Source: Bacteroidota bacterium (GTDB taxonomy: Bacteria > Bacteroidota > Bacteroidia > Bacteroidales > UBA10428). Taken from it: a DNA stretch of 24,828 nt. The notes below the pieces were generated by a model, which searched no databases, had not been told where the DNA came from, and was given only the letters and a program-made list of their open reading frames with translations. A program made the translations under genes and the position numbers. Shown here piece by piece: positions 9,393-17,814 of the stretch. How positions within the stretch are numbered: the first letter of the stretch is position 1; every line of letters starts with the position of its first letter. Location: NCBI GenBank assembly GCA_023442525.1, contig JAEZZA010000007.1, forward strand, positions 1 through 24,828. The letters are read 5' to 3'.

Positions 9393-10067
9393 ATGAGTAA
9401 TGAAAACCTCACCGACAAAGCAAAGGAAAAAAAGAATTACCTCGTTATCTCCTATCTCACACTTCGATCGCTCATAGGATTACTCGGCATCTGCCTTCCG
9501 TTGGTCCTCCTCCTCGGTTCATGGATTAAGGGATCAGATGAGGTTTTTCTTGAATCCATCAGTTGCTATTACCATTCTGTAATGAGGGATCTTTTTGTAG
9601 GGATACTCTGTGCGGTTGCACTATTTCTGTTTGCCTACAGGGGCTACGACAAAAGAGACCTCATTGCCGGCAACCTCGGAGGCATATTTGCTTTGGGCGT
9701 AGCGTTTTTCCCGGCAAGCGACTGCTTAGGAACGGCAACTGGAATAAAGGGCGTTTTGCATCTGATTTCCGCCACATGCTTTTTCCTGGTTCTGATCTAC
9801 TTTTCGTTGCACCTTTTTAGAATGAGTGATAAACCCAGGAGCCGGATGGGAAAACTGAAGAAAAACCGGAATCAGGCTTACAAAGTCTGCGGACTGATCA
9901 TTCTTTTTTGCATTATCCTGATCGGTGTATATTTTCTGCTCCCGGACAGGATTATTGCCGGTTTTGAAGGAATTCATCCGGTATTCTGGCTTGAGGCCAT
10001 TGCCTTGTGGGCATTTGGTTTCTCCTGGCTCACCAAAGGTGAAGTACTTTGGAGTGACAACCGCTAG
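9393..10067 (+). CDS. Six-helix membrane protein, DUF998-like
   Basis: A 224-residue inner-membrane protein of unknown function. Six hydrophobic segments are visible at about 25-45, 62-82, 88-107, 117-140, 163-183 and 195-213. The loop after helix 1 carries the motif SCYYHSVMRDLFVG (about residues 56-70). I associate this motif with uncharacterised DUF998-like proteins, but that family name is from memory and tentative. The gene follows the response regulator by 24 bp and is probably cotranscribed with it. An AAGGAGA near 9367-9373 is too far (about 19 nt) to be an ordinary Shine-Dalgarno for this ATG. The codons between contain no good alternative start. It may be the output or an accessory sensor of the two-component pair; that is inference from position alone. 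Confidence 0.7.
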   Translation: MSNENLTDKAKEKKNYLVISYLTLRSLIGLLGICLPLVLLLGSWIKGSDEVFLESISCYYHSVMRDLFVGILCAVALFLFAYRGYDKRDLIAGNLGGIFALGVAFFPASDCLGTATGIKGVLHLISATCFFLVLIYFSLHLFRMSDKPRSRMGKLKKNRNQAYKVCGLIILFCIILIGVYFLLPDRIIAGFEGIHPVFWLEAIALWAFGFSWLTKGEVLWSDNR

Positions 10068-10069
10068 TA

Positions 10070-10262
10070 CTGTTGAAAACCTGACAGAGTTCGCAGAACC
10101 TGTCAGAGTTTGAAACAGGTGGAAATATTTAATTGAGACATTTTTCAATTGGGACAAGTAATTTTTCAATTGAGACATTTTTCAATTGAGACAAGGCAGT
10201 GCCTTGTCTCTACAATCCACGTAGAGACAAGGCACTGCCTTGTCTTCAATAAATATCATTTT
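10070..10262. repeat. Composite dispersed intergenic repeat, copy 1
   Basis: This block begins CTGTTGAAAACCTGACAG and contains the inverted pair CTGACAG/CTGTCAG. Next come four degenerate copies of CAATTG(A/G)GACA spaced by T-rich DNA, then the long palindrome listed separately, and an AATAAATATCATTTT tail. A closely similar block in the same orientation lies at 24596-24735 and a fragment at 24480-24504. The repeat is non-coding; an ORF on the minus strand through it is only a shadow. Blocks of this sort are scattered between genes in many Bacteroidota. Confidence 0.9.
10189..10245. repeat. Perfect 25-bp inverted repeat with palindromic arms
   Basis: Bases 10189-10213 and 10221-10245 are exact reverse complements with a 7-base spacer (AATCCAC). 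Each arm is itself nearly a perfect palindrome around GACAAGGCA-TGCCTTGTC, so DNA or RNA can fold either as one 25-bp stem or as two 10-bp hairpins. It lies between the convergence-free end of the membrane-protein gene and the nar operon and may stop transcription in either direction. That function is inferred; there is only a short T run after it. Confidence 0.9.
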
Positions 10263-10379
10263 GTATAAATAATAATTGGGCCAGGGATGTGAATGGCCGG
10301 GTAGTGTTGACTATCGGATATCTTGTAATCATTCATTTATTTAGAATTATTATAAATAACAGAAAATAAGCTATTTAAT

Positions 10380-10430
10380 AAGCTTTTATTTAAACTTATC
10401 ACTCCGCGAGTTGTAACTAAATAAAAGCTT
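10380..10430. promoter_or_regulatory. Structured leader: 13-bp inverted repeat before narK
   Basis: AAGCTTTTATTTA (10380-10392) is the exact reverse complement of 10418-10430, with a 25-base loop that holds a smaller hairpin (ACTC at 10401-10404, CGC loop, GAGT at 10408-10411). The 3' arm ends 5 bp before the narK ATG at 10436, where a Shine-Dalgarno would be. The structure could be an operator for a dimeric regulator or an RNA stem that controls initiation. The remaining leader (10263-10379) is AT-rich with no promoter I can defend and no good FNR-type TTGAT-N4-ATCAA site. Confidence 0.55.
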
Positions 10431-10435
10431 TTTAC

Positions 10436-11776
10436 ATGCAACAGCGTCGCCCACAAAAAACTGCTGCAGATACATATCATGATTCACTTCATTTAAAAGG
10501 CAGTCCAAAACAGGGACTTCTAGGTACAACGATCGGTTTTTTCTTTGGATTTGCCGCTGTCTCGCTCTACGGACCTACTGCTATTTATTTTAAAGAGGCG
10601 CTTAACCTCACTCCGGCAATGATGGGATTACTTGTTGCTATTCCGGCTTTGACAGGTTCACTTTTACGGATTCCGTTTGGTGCGTGGGTTGATATCACCG
10701 GTGGACGTCAGCCATTTATTATTCTTTTATGCACGTCGGTTGTTGGTATGGGTGGAGTTACTTTGCTGCTATATACTTCATATCCAGGAGAAATGCAGGG
10801 AATGTATGGGCTGATACTTTTCCTGGGAATGCTGAGTGGATGCGGAATTGCAACATTTTCAGTAGGCATTGGGCAGACTTCATATTGGTTTCCACGAAAC
10901 CAACAGGGCATGGCTTTGGGAACGTATGCAGGGTTAGGAAACCTTGCTCCAGGTTTGTTTTCATTGATACTGCCATTTTACCTGCAACAATTCGGATTTA
11001 TCCCGGCCTATTTTGCATGGCTTCTGTTCCTGGTGGCAGGTACTCTGATCTATATTTTTGTTGGAGTGAATACATATTACTTTCAGCTGCGCAAAGCGGG
11101 TAAATCAGATGAGGAAAGCCTTGACATTGCTAAAAAGCTTGGACAGGAAGTTTTCCCTTCAGGAAATGTTAAAGACAGTCTTCTGAATTCTGCAAAAGCA
11201 GGTCAAACCTGGGCATTGGTTGTACTATATTTTACATCATTTGGCGGATTTATTGCATTAACTGCCTGGTTCCCCATATATTGGAACCAGTTTCATGAAT
11301 TCAGTCTGGTGAAAGCAGGCATATTTACTGCCATATTTTCAATTTCTGCTTCTTTATTCCGGGTGGTTGGCGGATCAATTTCTGATAGATTAGGTGGTGA
11401 AAAAACTAGTTTTTATTCGTTGATCCTGGTTCTGTTTGGCTCAGCGATTTTAATGATATCACATAACACTGCATATTGCATTGTTGCAGTGATTATTCTG
11501 TCGGTTGGCATGGGTATCAATAATGCCGCCGTTTTTAAAATGGTTCCCATATTTGTACCGAAATGTATCGGTGGGGCAGCCGGATGGATTGGCGGCCTTG
11601 GTGCTTTTGGTGGTTTTGTCATTCCGCCGTTAATGGGAGCAATTGCTGACAGCAATAATACAATTGGCTATGCCAGGGGCTTTTCGGTGTTTCTTATTCT
11701 GTCGATTTTCAGTATTGCAATAGTGAATATATTGATTAAGCAGCATGAGAAAAGGCAATCATTGAAATTAGGGTAA
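10436..11776 (+). CDS. narK: NarK-type nitrate/nitrite transporter (MFS)
   Basis: A 446-residue major facilitator of the nitrate/nitrite porter family with about twelve membrane helices. It imports nitrate and/or exchanges it for nitrite across the inner membrane. Both family signatures are present: GTYAGLGNLAPGLF at 162-175 and GGLGAFGGFVIPPLMG at 386-401. Two arginines at the positions used for anion binding in E. coli NarK are visible: Arg78 in LLRIPFGAW and Arg309 in ASLFRVVGG. It is the first gene of the nar operon, 53 bp before the cytochrome gene. The ATG at 10436 is preceded by a stem-loop rather than a visible ribosome site. Whether it works as a nitrate/proton symporter or a nitrate/nitrite antiporter cannot be told by eye. 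Confidence 0.93.
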   Translation: MQQRRPQKTAADTYHDSLHLKGSPKQGLLGTTIGFFFGFAAVSLYGPTAIYFKEALNLTPAMMGLLVAIPALTGSLLRIPFGAWVDITGGRQPFIILLCTSVVGMGGVTLLLYTSYPGEMQGMYGLILFLGMLSGCGIATFSVGIGQTSYWFPRNQQGMALGTYAGLGNLAPGLFSLILPFYLQQFGFIPAYFAWLLFLVAGTLIYIFVGVNTYYFQLRKAGKSDEESLDIAKKLGQEVFPSGNVKDSLLNSAKAGQTWALVVLYFTSFGGFIALTAWFPIYWNQFHEFSLVKAGIFTAIFSISASLFRVVGGSISDRLGGEKTSFYSLILVLFGSAILMISHNTAYCIVAVIILSVGMGINNAAVFKMVPIFVPKCIGGAAGWIGGLGAFGGFVIPPLMGAIADSNNTIGYARGFSVFLILSIFSIAIVNILIKQHEKRQSLKLG

Positions 11777-11829
11777 ACTGAAAAAAACCAAACAATGAAA
11801 CTGATTTTTTTAATTTACGATACACCAAC

Positions 11830-12675
11830 ATGAAACTAACAGTTATACTTGTTTTAACCCTTTCATTGATTGTTGGGGCTCATGGCCAATCAGGAGAAGA
11901 ACTTTATAATTCAGTATGCGCGGCCTGTCATACAATTAACCAGGGAAGACTTGTAGGCCCCGATCTGACAGGTGTTTATAACAAGCAGGATATGCCCTGG
12001 CTGATAGGCTTTATACGTTCTTCGCAACAAATGATAAAATCAAAGGATCCCGCTGCCGTTGCCATTTTTGAAGAATACAACAAATTACCCATGCCCGATA
12101 ATAATTTATCAGATCAGCAGATTATCAGCATAATAGATTATATACGCAGTGTTGATGCATCAGTCACGGCAAAAATACCTGGTGATACTGCCAAACCGGA
12201 CAGTTTAGCTACTGTATCAGATACCACAGGTCCTCCGATCGCAGATACCATACGCATTGATAGGGCAGTTGTAATGAAAGGAAGGGACTACTTTTATGGA
12301 AAAATACCTTTTCAGGGAAAGGCAGTATCGTGTATGTCATGCCACAGGGTTAATGATGGATCACTGTTCGGAGGTGGCAAGCTTGCCATAAATCTTACCG
12401 GTGCGTATACCAAACTTGGACCTGCCGGTATTAAGGCAATACTTAGTAACCCGCCATTTCCGGCAATGAAAATGTCCACCAAAGGCGCACTCACCGAGGA
12501 GGAAATTTCATCATTAAGCTCATTCCTGAAGTCTTTTTCTGTAAGAAGCCATGAAAGGATAAGTTCTATAGGTGGAATGAGCTTCCTGGTTACCGGACTT
12601 CTGGGAGGATTATTCATTGTAACATTTTTATTCCTTTTATATGACAACAGGAAAATACCTCCGGGTATATCCTGA
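11830..12675 (+). CDS. Membrane-anchored dihaem cytochrome c (NarC-like)
   Basis: A 281-residue c-type cytochrome with an N-terminal signal peptide (about 1-19, cleavage near AHG-Q) and two haem motifs, CAACH at 30-34 and CMSCH at 168-172. Candidate distal methionines lie in KLPMPDNN and in FPAMKMSTKG. The two cytochrome domains (about 20-112 and 150-240) are joined by a Pro/Asp/Thr-rich linker. One C-terminal membrane helix (about 247-271) with a short charged tail would leave the haems in the periplasm. It sits between narK and narG (17 bp before narG), so it is very likely part of the nitrate reductase system. The Thermus nar operon similarly encodes a dihaem cytochrome, NarC, that takes part in electron transfer. 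Homology to NarC itself is not established here, so no gene symbol is given. Confidence 0.9.
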   Translation: MKLTVILVLTLSLIVGAHGQSGEELYNSVCAACHTINQGRLVGPDLTGVYNKQDMPWLIGFIRSSQQMIKSKDPAAVAIFEEYNKLPMPDNNLSDQQIISIIDYIRSVDASVTAKIPGDTAKPDSLATVSDTTGPPIADTIRIDRAVVMKGRDYFYGKIPFQGKAVSCMSCHRVNDGSLFGGGKLAINLTGAYTKLGPAGIKAILSNPPFPAMKMSTKGALTEEEISSLSSFLKSFSVRSHERISSIGGMSFLVTGLLGGLFIVTFLFLLYDNRKIPPGIS

Positions 12676-12692
12676 TAACCAATTACACCAAT

Positions 12693-15600
12693 ATGAGCTG
12701 GATAAAAGATCTGATATCACCAAAAACCAGGCAGTGGGAAGAATTCTATCGAAACCGGTGGCAACATGACAAGGTTATACGAAGCACCCACGGAGTTAAT
12801 TGCACCGGCGGATGTTCCTGGTCGGTTTATGTAAAAGAAGGAATTGTAGTATGGGAAACCCAGGCACTCGACTATCCGGCCCTGGAGAATTCGCTCCCTC
12901 CTTATGAACCCCGGGGATGCCAGCGGGGAATATCAACATCATGGTATATTTATAGTCCTTTAAGGGTAAGGTACCCGCTAATAAGGGGTAAACTGCTTGA
13001 CTTCTTTCGCGAAGAAAAACTAAAGACAGGTGATGCTTTGCTGGCATGGCAAAGCATCCAGAATGATCCTGAAAAACGTAAATCGTACCGTAACGCACGT
13101 GGTAAAGGAGGATTCAGAAGGGCCAGCTGGGAAGAAGTGCTTGAAATAATCAGTGCTGCCAATATTTTTACCGCAAAAAAATATGGACCCGATCGTGTTG
13201 TTGGGTTTTCTCCTATCCCGGCAATGTCGATGATTAGTTTTGCAGCAGGAACCAGATTCCTCCAGTTGTTCGGTGGTGTTAATCTCAGCTTCTACGACTG
13301 GTATTGCGATCTTCCTAACGCTTTCCCCGAAATATGGGGTGAACAAACCGATGTATGTGAGAGTGCCGACTGGTACAATTCGAAATTTGTGGCGGTAATG
13401 GGCTCGAACCTTGGAATGACACGCACCCCGGATGTGCATTTTTTCTCTGAGGCCAGATACAACGGTACAAAGACGTATGTTTTTTCACCCGATTTCAGTA
13501 TGGTCTCAAAATATGCCGACCAGTGGATCCCTGTACATGCCGGACAGGACGGAGCCTTTTGGATGGCTGTTACCCACGTTATATTGCAGGAATCTCATGT
13601 AAACAAGAAAACAGAATATTTTACCGAGTATACAAAAAAATATACTGATGCCCCTTATCTCGTCGAAATTGTTGATGACAAAGGTAAATTGAAACCGGGC
13701 CGATTATTGCGCGCCAATATAACCAGCAAATACGCCGATGCTGAGAATGGTGAATGGAAATTTTTAAATATTGACGCTGCAACAGGTGAACTGATATGCC
13801 CATCGGGAAGTGTAGGCCACAGATGGCAGGAACGGAAGGGTTTCTGGAATCTTAATTATGTTGATGGCGAAAACGGGCTCAATTATGATCCCATACTTAC
13901 TTTTATCGACAATAAGGATGAAGAGTTGTTGGTGGAATTCGCTGACTTTTCACAAAAGAAATCTGTGAACCGGGGAATACCCGTTAGATATATCGACACG
14001 AAAAACGGCAGAGTACCCTGCACAACGGTATATGATTTGATAATGGCACAGTTTGGTGTAAACAGGGGACTTAAAGGCGAGTACCCCGCCGATTACAATG
14101 ATGCCGGGTCGGTTTACACTCCGGCATGGCAGGAGATTTTTACCGGAATCAGCTCTGCTACGGTTATTCAATTTGCCCGTGAATGGTATACCACAGCTGA
14201 AGCCACCAAAGGCAAATGCATGATTATTATTGGCACCGGTGTAAACCAGTGGTACCACAGTAATCTTACCTACAGGGCAGGTGCACTTGCCCTTATATTC
14301 ACCGGTTGTGTGGGCGTTAATGGTGGAGGCCTTAACCATTACGTGGGACAGGAAAAACTGGCACCTTTTGATTCCTGGGAACCAATCATGTCAGCAAAAG
14401 ACTGGCACAAATCTGTGAGAATGCAACAGGCCCCAATATGGCATTACATCAACTCCGACCAGTGGCGTTACGATGGTAATCAGGCCAATTATAATACGGT
14501 ACCTTCAAACAGTTTTTCATCGCAGCATACGGCTGATTTGGTAGTTAAAGCGGTACGAAACGGATGGATGCCGTTTTTCCCTCAATACAACAGGAACAAT
14601 TTTGATCTGGCCAATGAAGCCATGAATGCGGGTGCCGTTACAGACAGCGAAATTGCCCGCTACATTATTGATAAGCTGAAAAATGGTGAACTGAAATATG
14701 CTGTCACTGATCCGGATGATGAGTTTAATTTTCCAAAAGTATGGTATATATGGAGGGGAAACGCCATTCTGTCGAGCGCCAAGGGGCATGAGTTTTTTCT
14801 TAAGCATTACCTGGGCACACACAGCAGCGCAATTGCCACCGAAGCTGCCGAAGAACATGTGAAGGAAATCGACTGGAAAGAAATTGCCCCCGAAGGGAAA
14901 ATGGATCTGGTGGTTGACCTGAATTTCAGGATGGATACTTCGGCCCTTTATTCCGATATTGTTTTGCCGGCTGCAACATGGTATGAAAAACCCGATTTAA
15001 ACACCACCGATCTTCATTCTTATATCCATCCACTTGGCGAAGCAGTTCCGCCATCATGGGAATCAAAGACCGACTGGCAAATATTCAGGGAAATTGCCAG
15101 AGTAACCAGCGAAATGGCCACCAAACATTTTGCTGAACCTGTGACCGAAATTGTGAATGTCCCACTGGGCCACGATACTATTGCAGAAATATCTCAGTCT
15201 GAAATAAAAGACTGGTACAAAGGCGAATGTGAGCCCATCCCGGGCAAAACAATGCATAATATCGTCACTGTCCGTCGTGATTACACAAAAATTTATGAGA
15301 AATATATCAGCCTGGGGAAAAATATTCGAAACAATCTCTCTGTACACAACCTGTCTTTTAAGGCAGATGATTTTTACGACTCGATGCTGCAGAATAAAGA
15401 TCATGTAAATAAAATAGGCGATGAAGAATTTCCCTCAATTAAAAACGATGTGGAAGCAATTAACGCCATTCTGCTATTATCGTCGGTCACCAATGCCACA
15501 TTAAGTAGCAGGGCATTTGAGAGCGCAGCCAAAAACACCGGCATTGACTTCTCTTCGTTAAGTACCGGGAATCATGATTCGACATTTACCTATAATGATT

Positions 15601-16304
15601 TGCTGTCACAGCCCAGGAGGTTGCTTTCAAGTCCGATATGGTCGGGGTTAATGAACAAAGGAAGGGCATATACCGGGTTTACCATGAATAAGGAATTCCT
15701 TATGCCATGGAGAACTTTAACAGGAAGGCAGCATTTATATCTCGATCATGAAGCATATATGCTATTTGGGGAAAACCTTCCTGTGTATAAGCATCCTCCG
15801 CTGCCACAAGTATTTGGCGATCTTCGTAAATCAGTGGCAAGCGGCAAAGCCATTATGCTGAATGCCCTCACGCCTCATGGAAAATGGCACATTCATACAA
15901 CTTTTGGTGACACACTGAGAATGCTGGCACTTTCGAGGGGAATGGAACCCTGCTGGATAAGCGAAAAGGATGCCGAAGAACTGGGTATTACCGACAACGA
16001 CTGGGTTGAAGTTTTTAATGACAATGGCGTATACTGCACAAGGGCTTGTGTAAGCTCAAGAATTCCAAAAGGTGTATGCATTATATACCATGCGCCTGAA
16101 CGTACCTATTCAGCACCTAAATCTCAGCTGCGTGGCGGAATCAGGGCAGGCGGTCATAACAGCCTTACCAGGCTGCACTTTAAGCCAAACCTGCTCGCCG
16201 GCGGATACGGACAATTCACTTATTCGCAGAACTACTGGGGACCAGTGGGAGTGACGCGTGACACGTACGTGCTGATACAAAAAATGGAATCCGTGATCTT
16301 TTAA
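12693..16304 (+). CDS. narG: Respiratory nitrate reductase alpha subunit NarG
   Basis: A 1203-residue molybdo-bis-MGD catalytic subunit (E. coli NarG is 1247) that reduces nitrate to nitrite on the cytoplasmic side of the membrane. The FS0 [4Fe-4S] ligands appear as His33, Cys37, Cys41 (HGVNCTGGCSW) and Cys76 (PRGCQRG). This His ligand and the spacing are typical of membrane-bound NarG. The segment YDWYCDLP (201-208) contains the aspartate that ligates molybdenum in this clade. WGEQTDVCESADWYNS and the C-terminal molybdopterin-binding region also match. The N-terminus (RNRWQHDKVIRSTHGVNC) resembles the E. coli protein, with no cleavable Tat signal, which argues for a cytoplasmic active site. 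It is followed 18 bp later by narH. Confidence 0.97.
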   Translation: MSWIKDLISPKTRQWEEFYRNRWQHDKVIRSTHGVNCTGGCSWSVYVKEGIVVWETQALDYPALENSLPPYEPRGCQRGISTSWYIYSPLRVRYPLIRGKLLDFFREEKLKTGDALLAWQSIQNDPEKRKSYRNARGKGGFRRASWEEVLEIISAANIFTAKKYGPDRVVGFSPIPAMSMISFAAGTRFLQLFGGVNLSFYDWYCDLPNAFPEIWGEQTDVCESADWYNSKFVAVMGSNLGMTRTPDVHFFSEARYNGTKTYVFSPDFSMVSKYADQWIPVHAGQDGAFWMAVTHVILQESHVNKKTEYFTEYTKKYTDAPYLVEIVDDKGKLKPGRLLRANITSKYADAENGEWKFLNIDAATGELICPSGSVGHRWQERKGFWNLNYVDGENGLNYDPILTFIDNKDEELLVEFADFSQKKSVNRGIPVRYIDTKNGRVPCTTVYDLIMAQFGVNRGLKGEYPADYNDAGSVYTPAWQEIFTGISSATVIQFAREWYTTAEATKGKCMIIIGTGVNQWYHSNLTYRAGALALIFTGCVGVNGGGLNHYVGQEKLAPFDSWEPIMSAKDWHKSVRMQQAPIWHYINSDQWRYDGNQANYNTVPSNSFSSQHTADLVVKAVRNGWMPFFPQYNRNNFDLANEAMNAGAVTDSEIARYIIDKLKNGELKYAVTDPDDEFNFPKVWYIWRGNAILSSAKGHEFFLKHYLGTHSSAIATEAAEEHVKEIDWKEIAPEGKMDLVVDLNFRMDTSALYSDIVLPAATWYEKPDLNTTDLHSYIHPLGEAVPPSWESKTDWQIFREIARVTSEMATKHFAEPVTEIVNVPLGHDTIAEISQSEIKDWYKGECEPIPGKTMHNIVTVRRDYTKIYEKYISLGKNIRNNLSVHNLSFKADDFYDSMLQNKDHVNKIGDEEFPSIKNDVEAINAILLLSSVTNATLSSRAFESAAKNTGIDFSSLSTGNHDSTFTYNDLLSQPRRLLSSPIWSGLMNKGRAYTGFTMNKEFLMPWRTLTGRQHLYLDHEAYMLFGENLPVYKHPPLPQVFGDLRKSVASGKAIMLNALTPHGKWHIHTTFGDTLRMLALSRGMEPCWISEKDAEELGITDNDWVEVFNDNGVYCTRACVSSRIPKGVCIIYHAPERTYSAPKSQLRGGIRAGGHNSLTRLHFKPNLLAGGYGQFTYSQNYWGPVGVTRDTYVLIQKMESVIF

Positions 16305-16322
16305 ATTTAATAACCCGCTAAT

Positions 16323-17813
16323 ATGGATGTCAGATCTCAAATGAGTATGGTTTTTCATCTTGATAAATGCATTGGATGCCATACCTGCTCTATAGCATGC
16401 AAAAACCTGTGGACCGACCGGAAAGGTGCAGAATATATGTGGTGGAACAACGTTGAAACAAAGCCCGGATCGGGCTATCCCTCGCACTGGGAAAACCAGG
16501 AAATATATAAAGGTGGCTGGGTGCTCGACGGAAAAAAATTAAAACTTGCAGGGACAGGAAAAGTAAACGGAATGAAGGTACTTTTTCATAATACACATCT
16601 TCCTGAAATTGATAATTATTACGAGCCCTGGACATATAATTATGAAAAACTGTTTGAGGCTCCGGAGGGCGACACTCAGCCAACTGCCGAACCCGTTTCA
16701 TTGCTGACCGGAGATAAAATATCCATAAAATCAGGTCCAAATTGGGATGACGATTTAAGCGGCTCACCTTTGTATGCCCGAAAGGATATTAACCTGAACG
16801 GCCTTAGTGATGCTGAACGTGAATCGTTATTTCAGCTCGAACGGATGGTAATGTTCTATTTGCCCAGAATTTGTAATCATTGTCTAAATCCGGGTTGCCT
16901 CGCAGCATGTCCTTCAGGTGCAATTTACAAACGGGGTGAAGACGGAATTGTACTGGTTAATCAGAATGTATGCCGGGGATGGCGCTTATGCGTGACAGGT
17001 TGCCCGTATAAGAAGGTATATTACAATTGGAAAACAGGAAAGTCGGAAAAATGTATCCTTTGCTTTCCGCGCCTCGAAACCGGCCAGGTACCCGCCTGCA
17101 TGCATACCTGTGTAGGTCGTATCAGATACCTTGGGGTTATGCTTTATGATGCAGAAAGAATCGTTTCGGCAGTCACCTGTGATAATAAGGATCTCGTTAA
17201 GAACCAACTTGACATTTATCTGGATCCCAATGACCCGGAAGTAATTCGCAGCGCCAGAAATTCGGGAATGCCTGAATCCACTATCATTGCTGCACAGAAG
17301 TCACCGGTTTGGAAATTCATTAAAGAATGGAATCTGGCGTTACCTATTCATCCCGAATTCCGCACCATTCCTAACCAGTTTTATGTCCCCCCGCTTTTGC
17401 CATATATGGCATCCATGGAAAATGACCTGTATTCTGCAACAGGTAAAGAATTTTTTGAGGACAGCGAAAAGGTAAGACTCCCATTGAAATACTTGGCAAA
17501 CCTTTTCAGTGCTGGCGATACATCTGTTATTCTTGATGTACTTAAAAAGCTTAAAGCGGTGAGAACCCACAGAAGATCAGTAAATGTTGGGGATATCAGC
17601 CGTGAAAAGGCGGATATCGAATTGAACAATTCAGGACTTACTGCCGAAAAGGCTGAACAAATTTTCAGGTTAACGGCTATGGCACATTTACAGGACAGGT
17701 TTGTAATTCCACCTTCGCACAGGGAAGAAGCTATTGATATGTTAGAAAATACCTTTAAAAGAAAGCAGAATGCCGGCTTCGGATTTACCGATAAACCAAA
17801 AAGGGGATTATAA
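16323..17813 (+). CDS. narH: Respiratory nitrate reductase beta subunit NarH
   Basis: A 496-residue iron-sulfur subunit that passes electrons from NarI haems to NarG. Four cysteine groups are seen: Cys16/19/22/26, Cys184/187/192/196, Cys217/223/227 and Cys244/247/259/263. In the third group the second position is Trp220 (CRGWRLCVTGC) instead of Cys, the normal NarH feature that yields a [3Fe-4S] cluster. Three [4Fe-4S] clusters and one [3Fe-4S] cluster are therefore expected. The length and the C-terminal region (about 310-490) fit the family. The stop codon is separated by 1 bp from the narJ ATG. Confidence 0.97.
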   Translation: MDVRSQMSMVFHLDKCIGCHTCSIACKNLWTDRKGAEYMWWNNVETKPGSGYPSHWENQEIYKGGWVLDGKKLKLAGTGKVNGMKVLFHNTHLPEIDNYYEPWTYNYEKLFEAPEGDTQPTAEPVSLLTGDKISIKSGPNWDDDLSGSPLYARKDINLNGLSDAERESLFQLERMVMFYLPRICNHCLNPGCLAACPSGAIYKRGEDGIVLVNQNVCRGWRLCVTGCPYKKVYYNWKTGKSEKCILCFPRLETGQVPACMHTCVGRIRYLGVMLYDAERIVSAVTCDNKDLVKNQLDIYLDPNDPEVIRSARNSGMPESTIIAAQKSPVWKFIKEWNLALPIHPEFRTIPNQFYVPPLLPYMASMENDLYSATGKEFFEDSEKVRLPLKYLANLFSAGDTSVILDVLKKLKAVRTHRRSVNVGDISREKADIELNNSGLTAEKAEQIFRLTAMAHLQDRFVIPPSHREEAIDMLENTFKRKQNAGFGFTDKPKRGL

Positions 17814-17814
17814 T

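Noticed and set aside
9726..10178. 150-residue minus-strand frame across the repeat and membrane-protein gene
   Set aside because: It overlaps a well-supported membrane protein on the other strand and non-coding repeats, has no recognisable domain and is low in plausible composition.
10263..10379. FNR/Crp-type operator upstream of narK
   Set aside because: I looked for TTGAT-N4-ATCAA or close variants and found only half matches such as GTTGACTATCGGATATC, which is not convincing.
12693..12800. Missing Tat signal on NarG
   Set aside because: Membrane-bound NarG of the cytoplasm-facing type has no cleavable Tat signal, and the N-terminus matches that type.
16971..17003. Trp in place of a cluster cysteine in NarH
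   Set aside because: This substitution is the standard feature of NarH proteins and specifies the [3Fe-4S] cluster, so it is not a defect.
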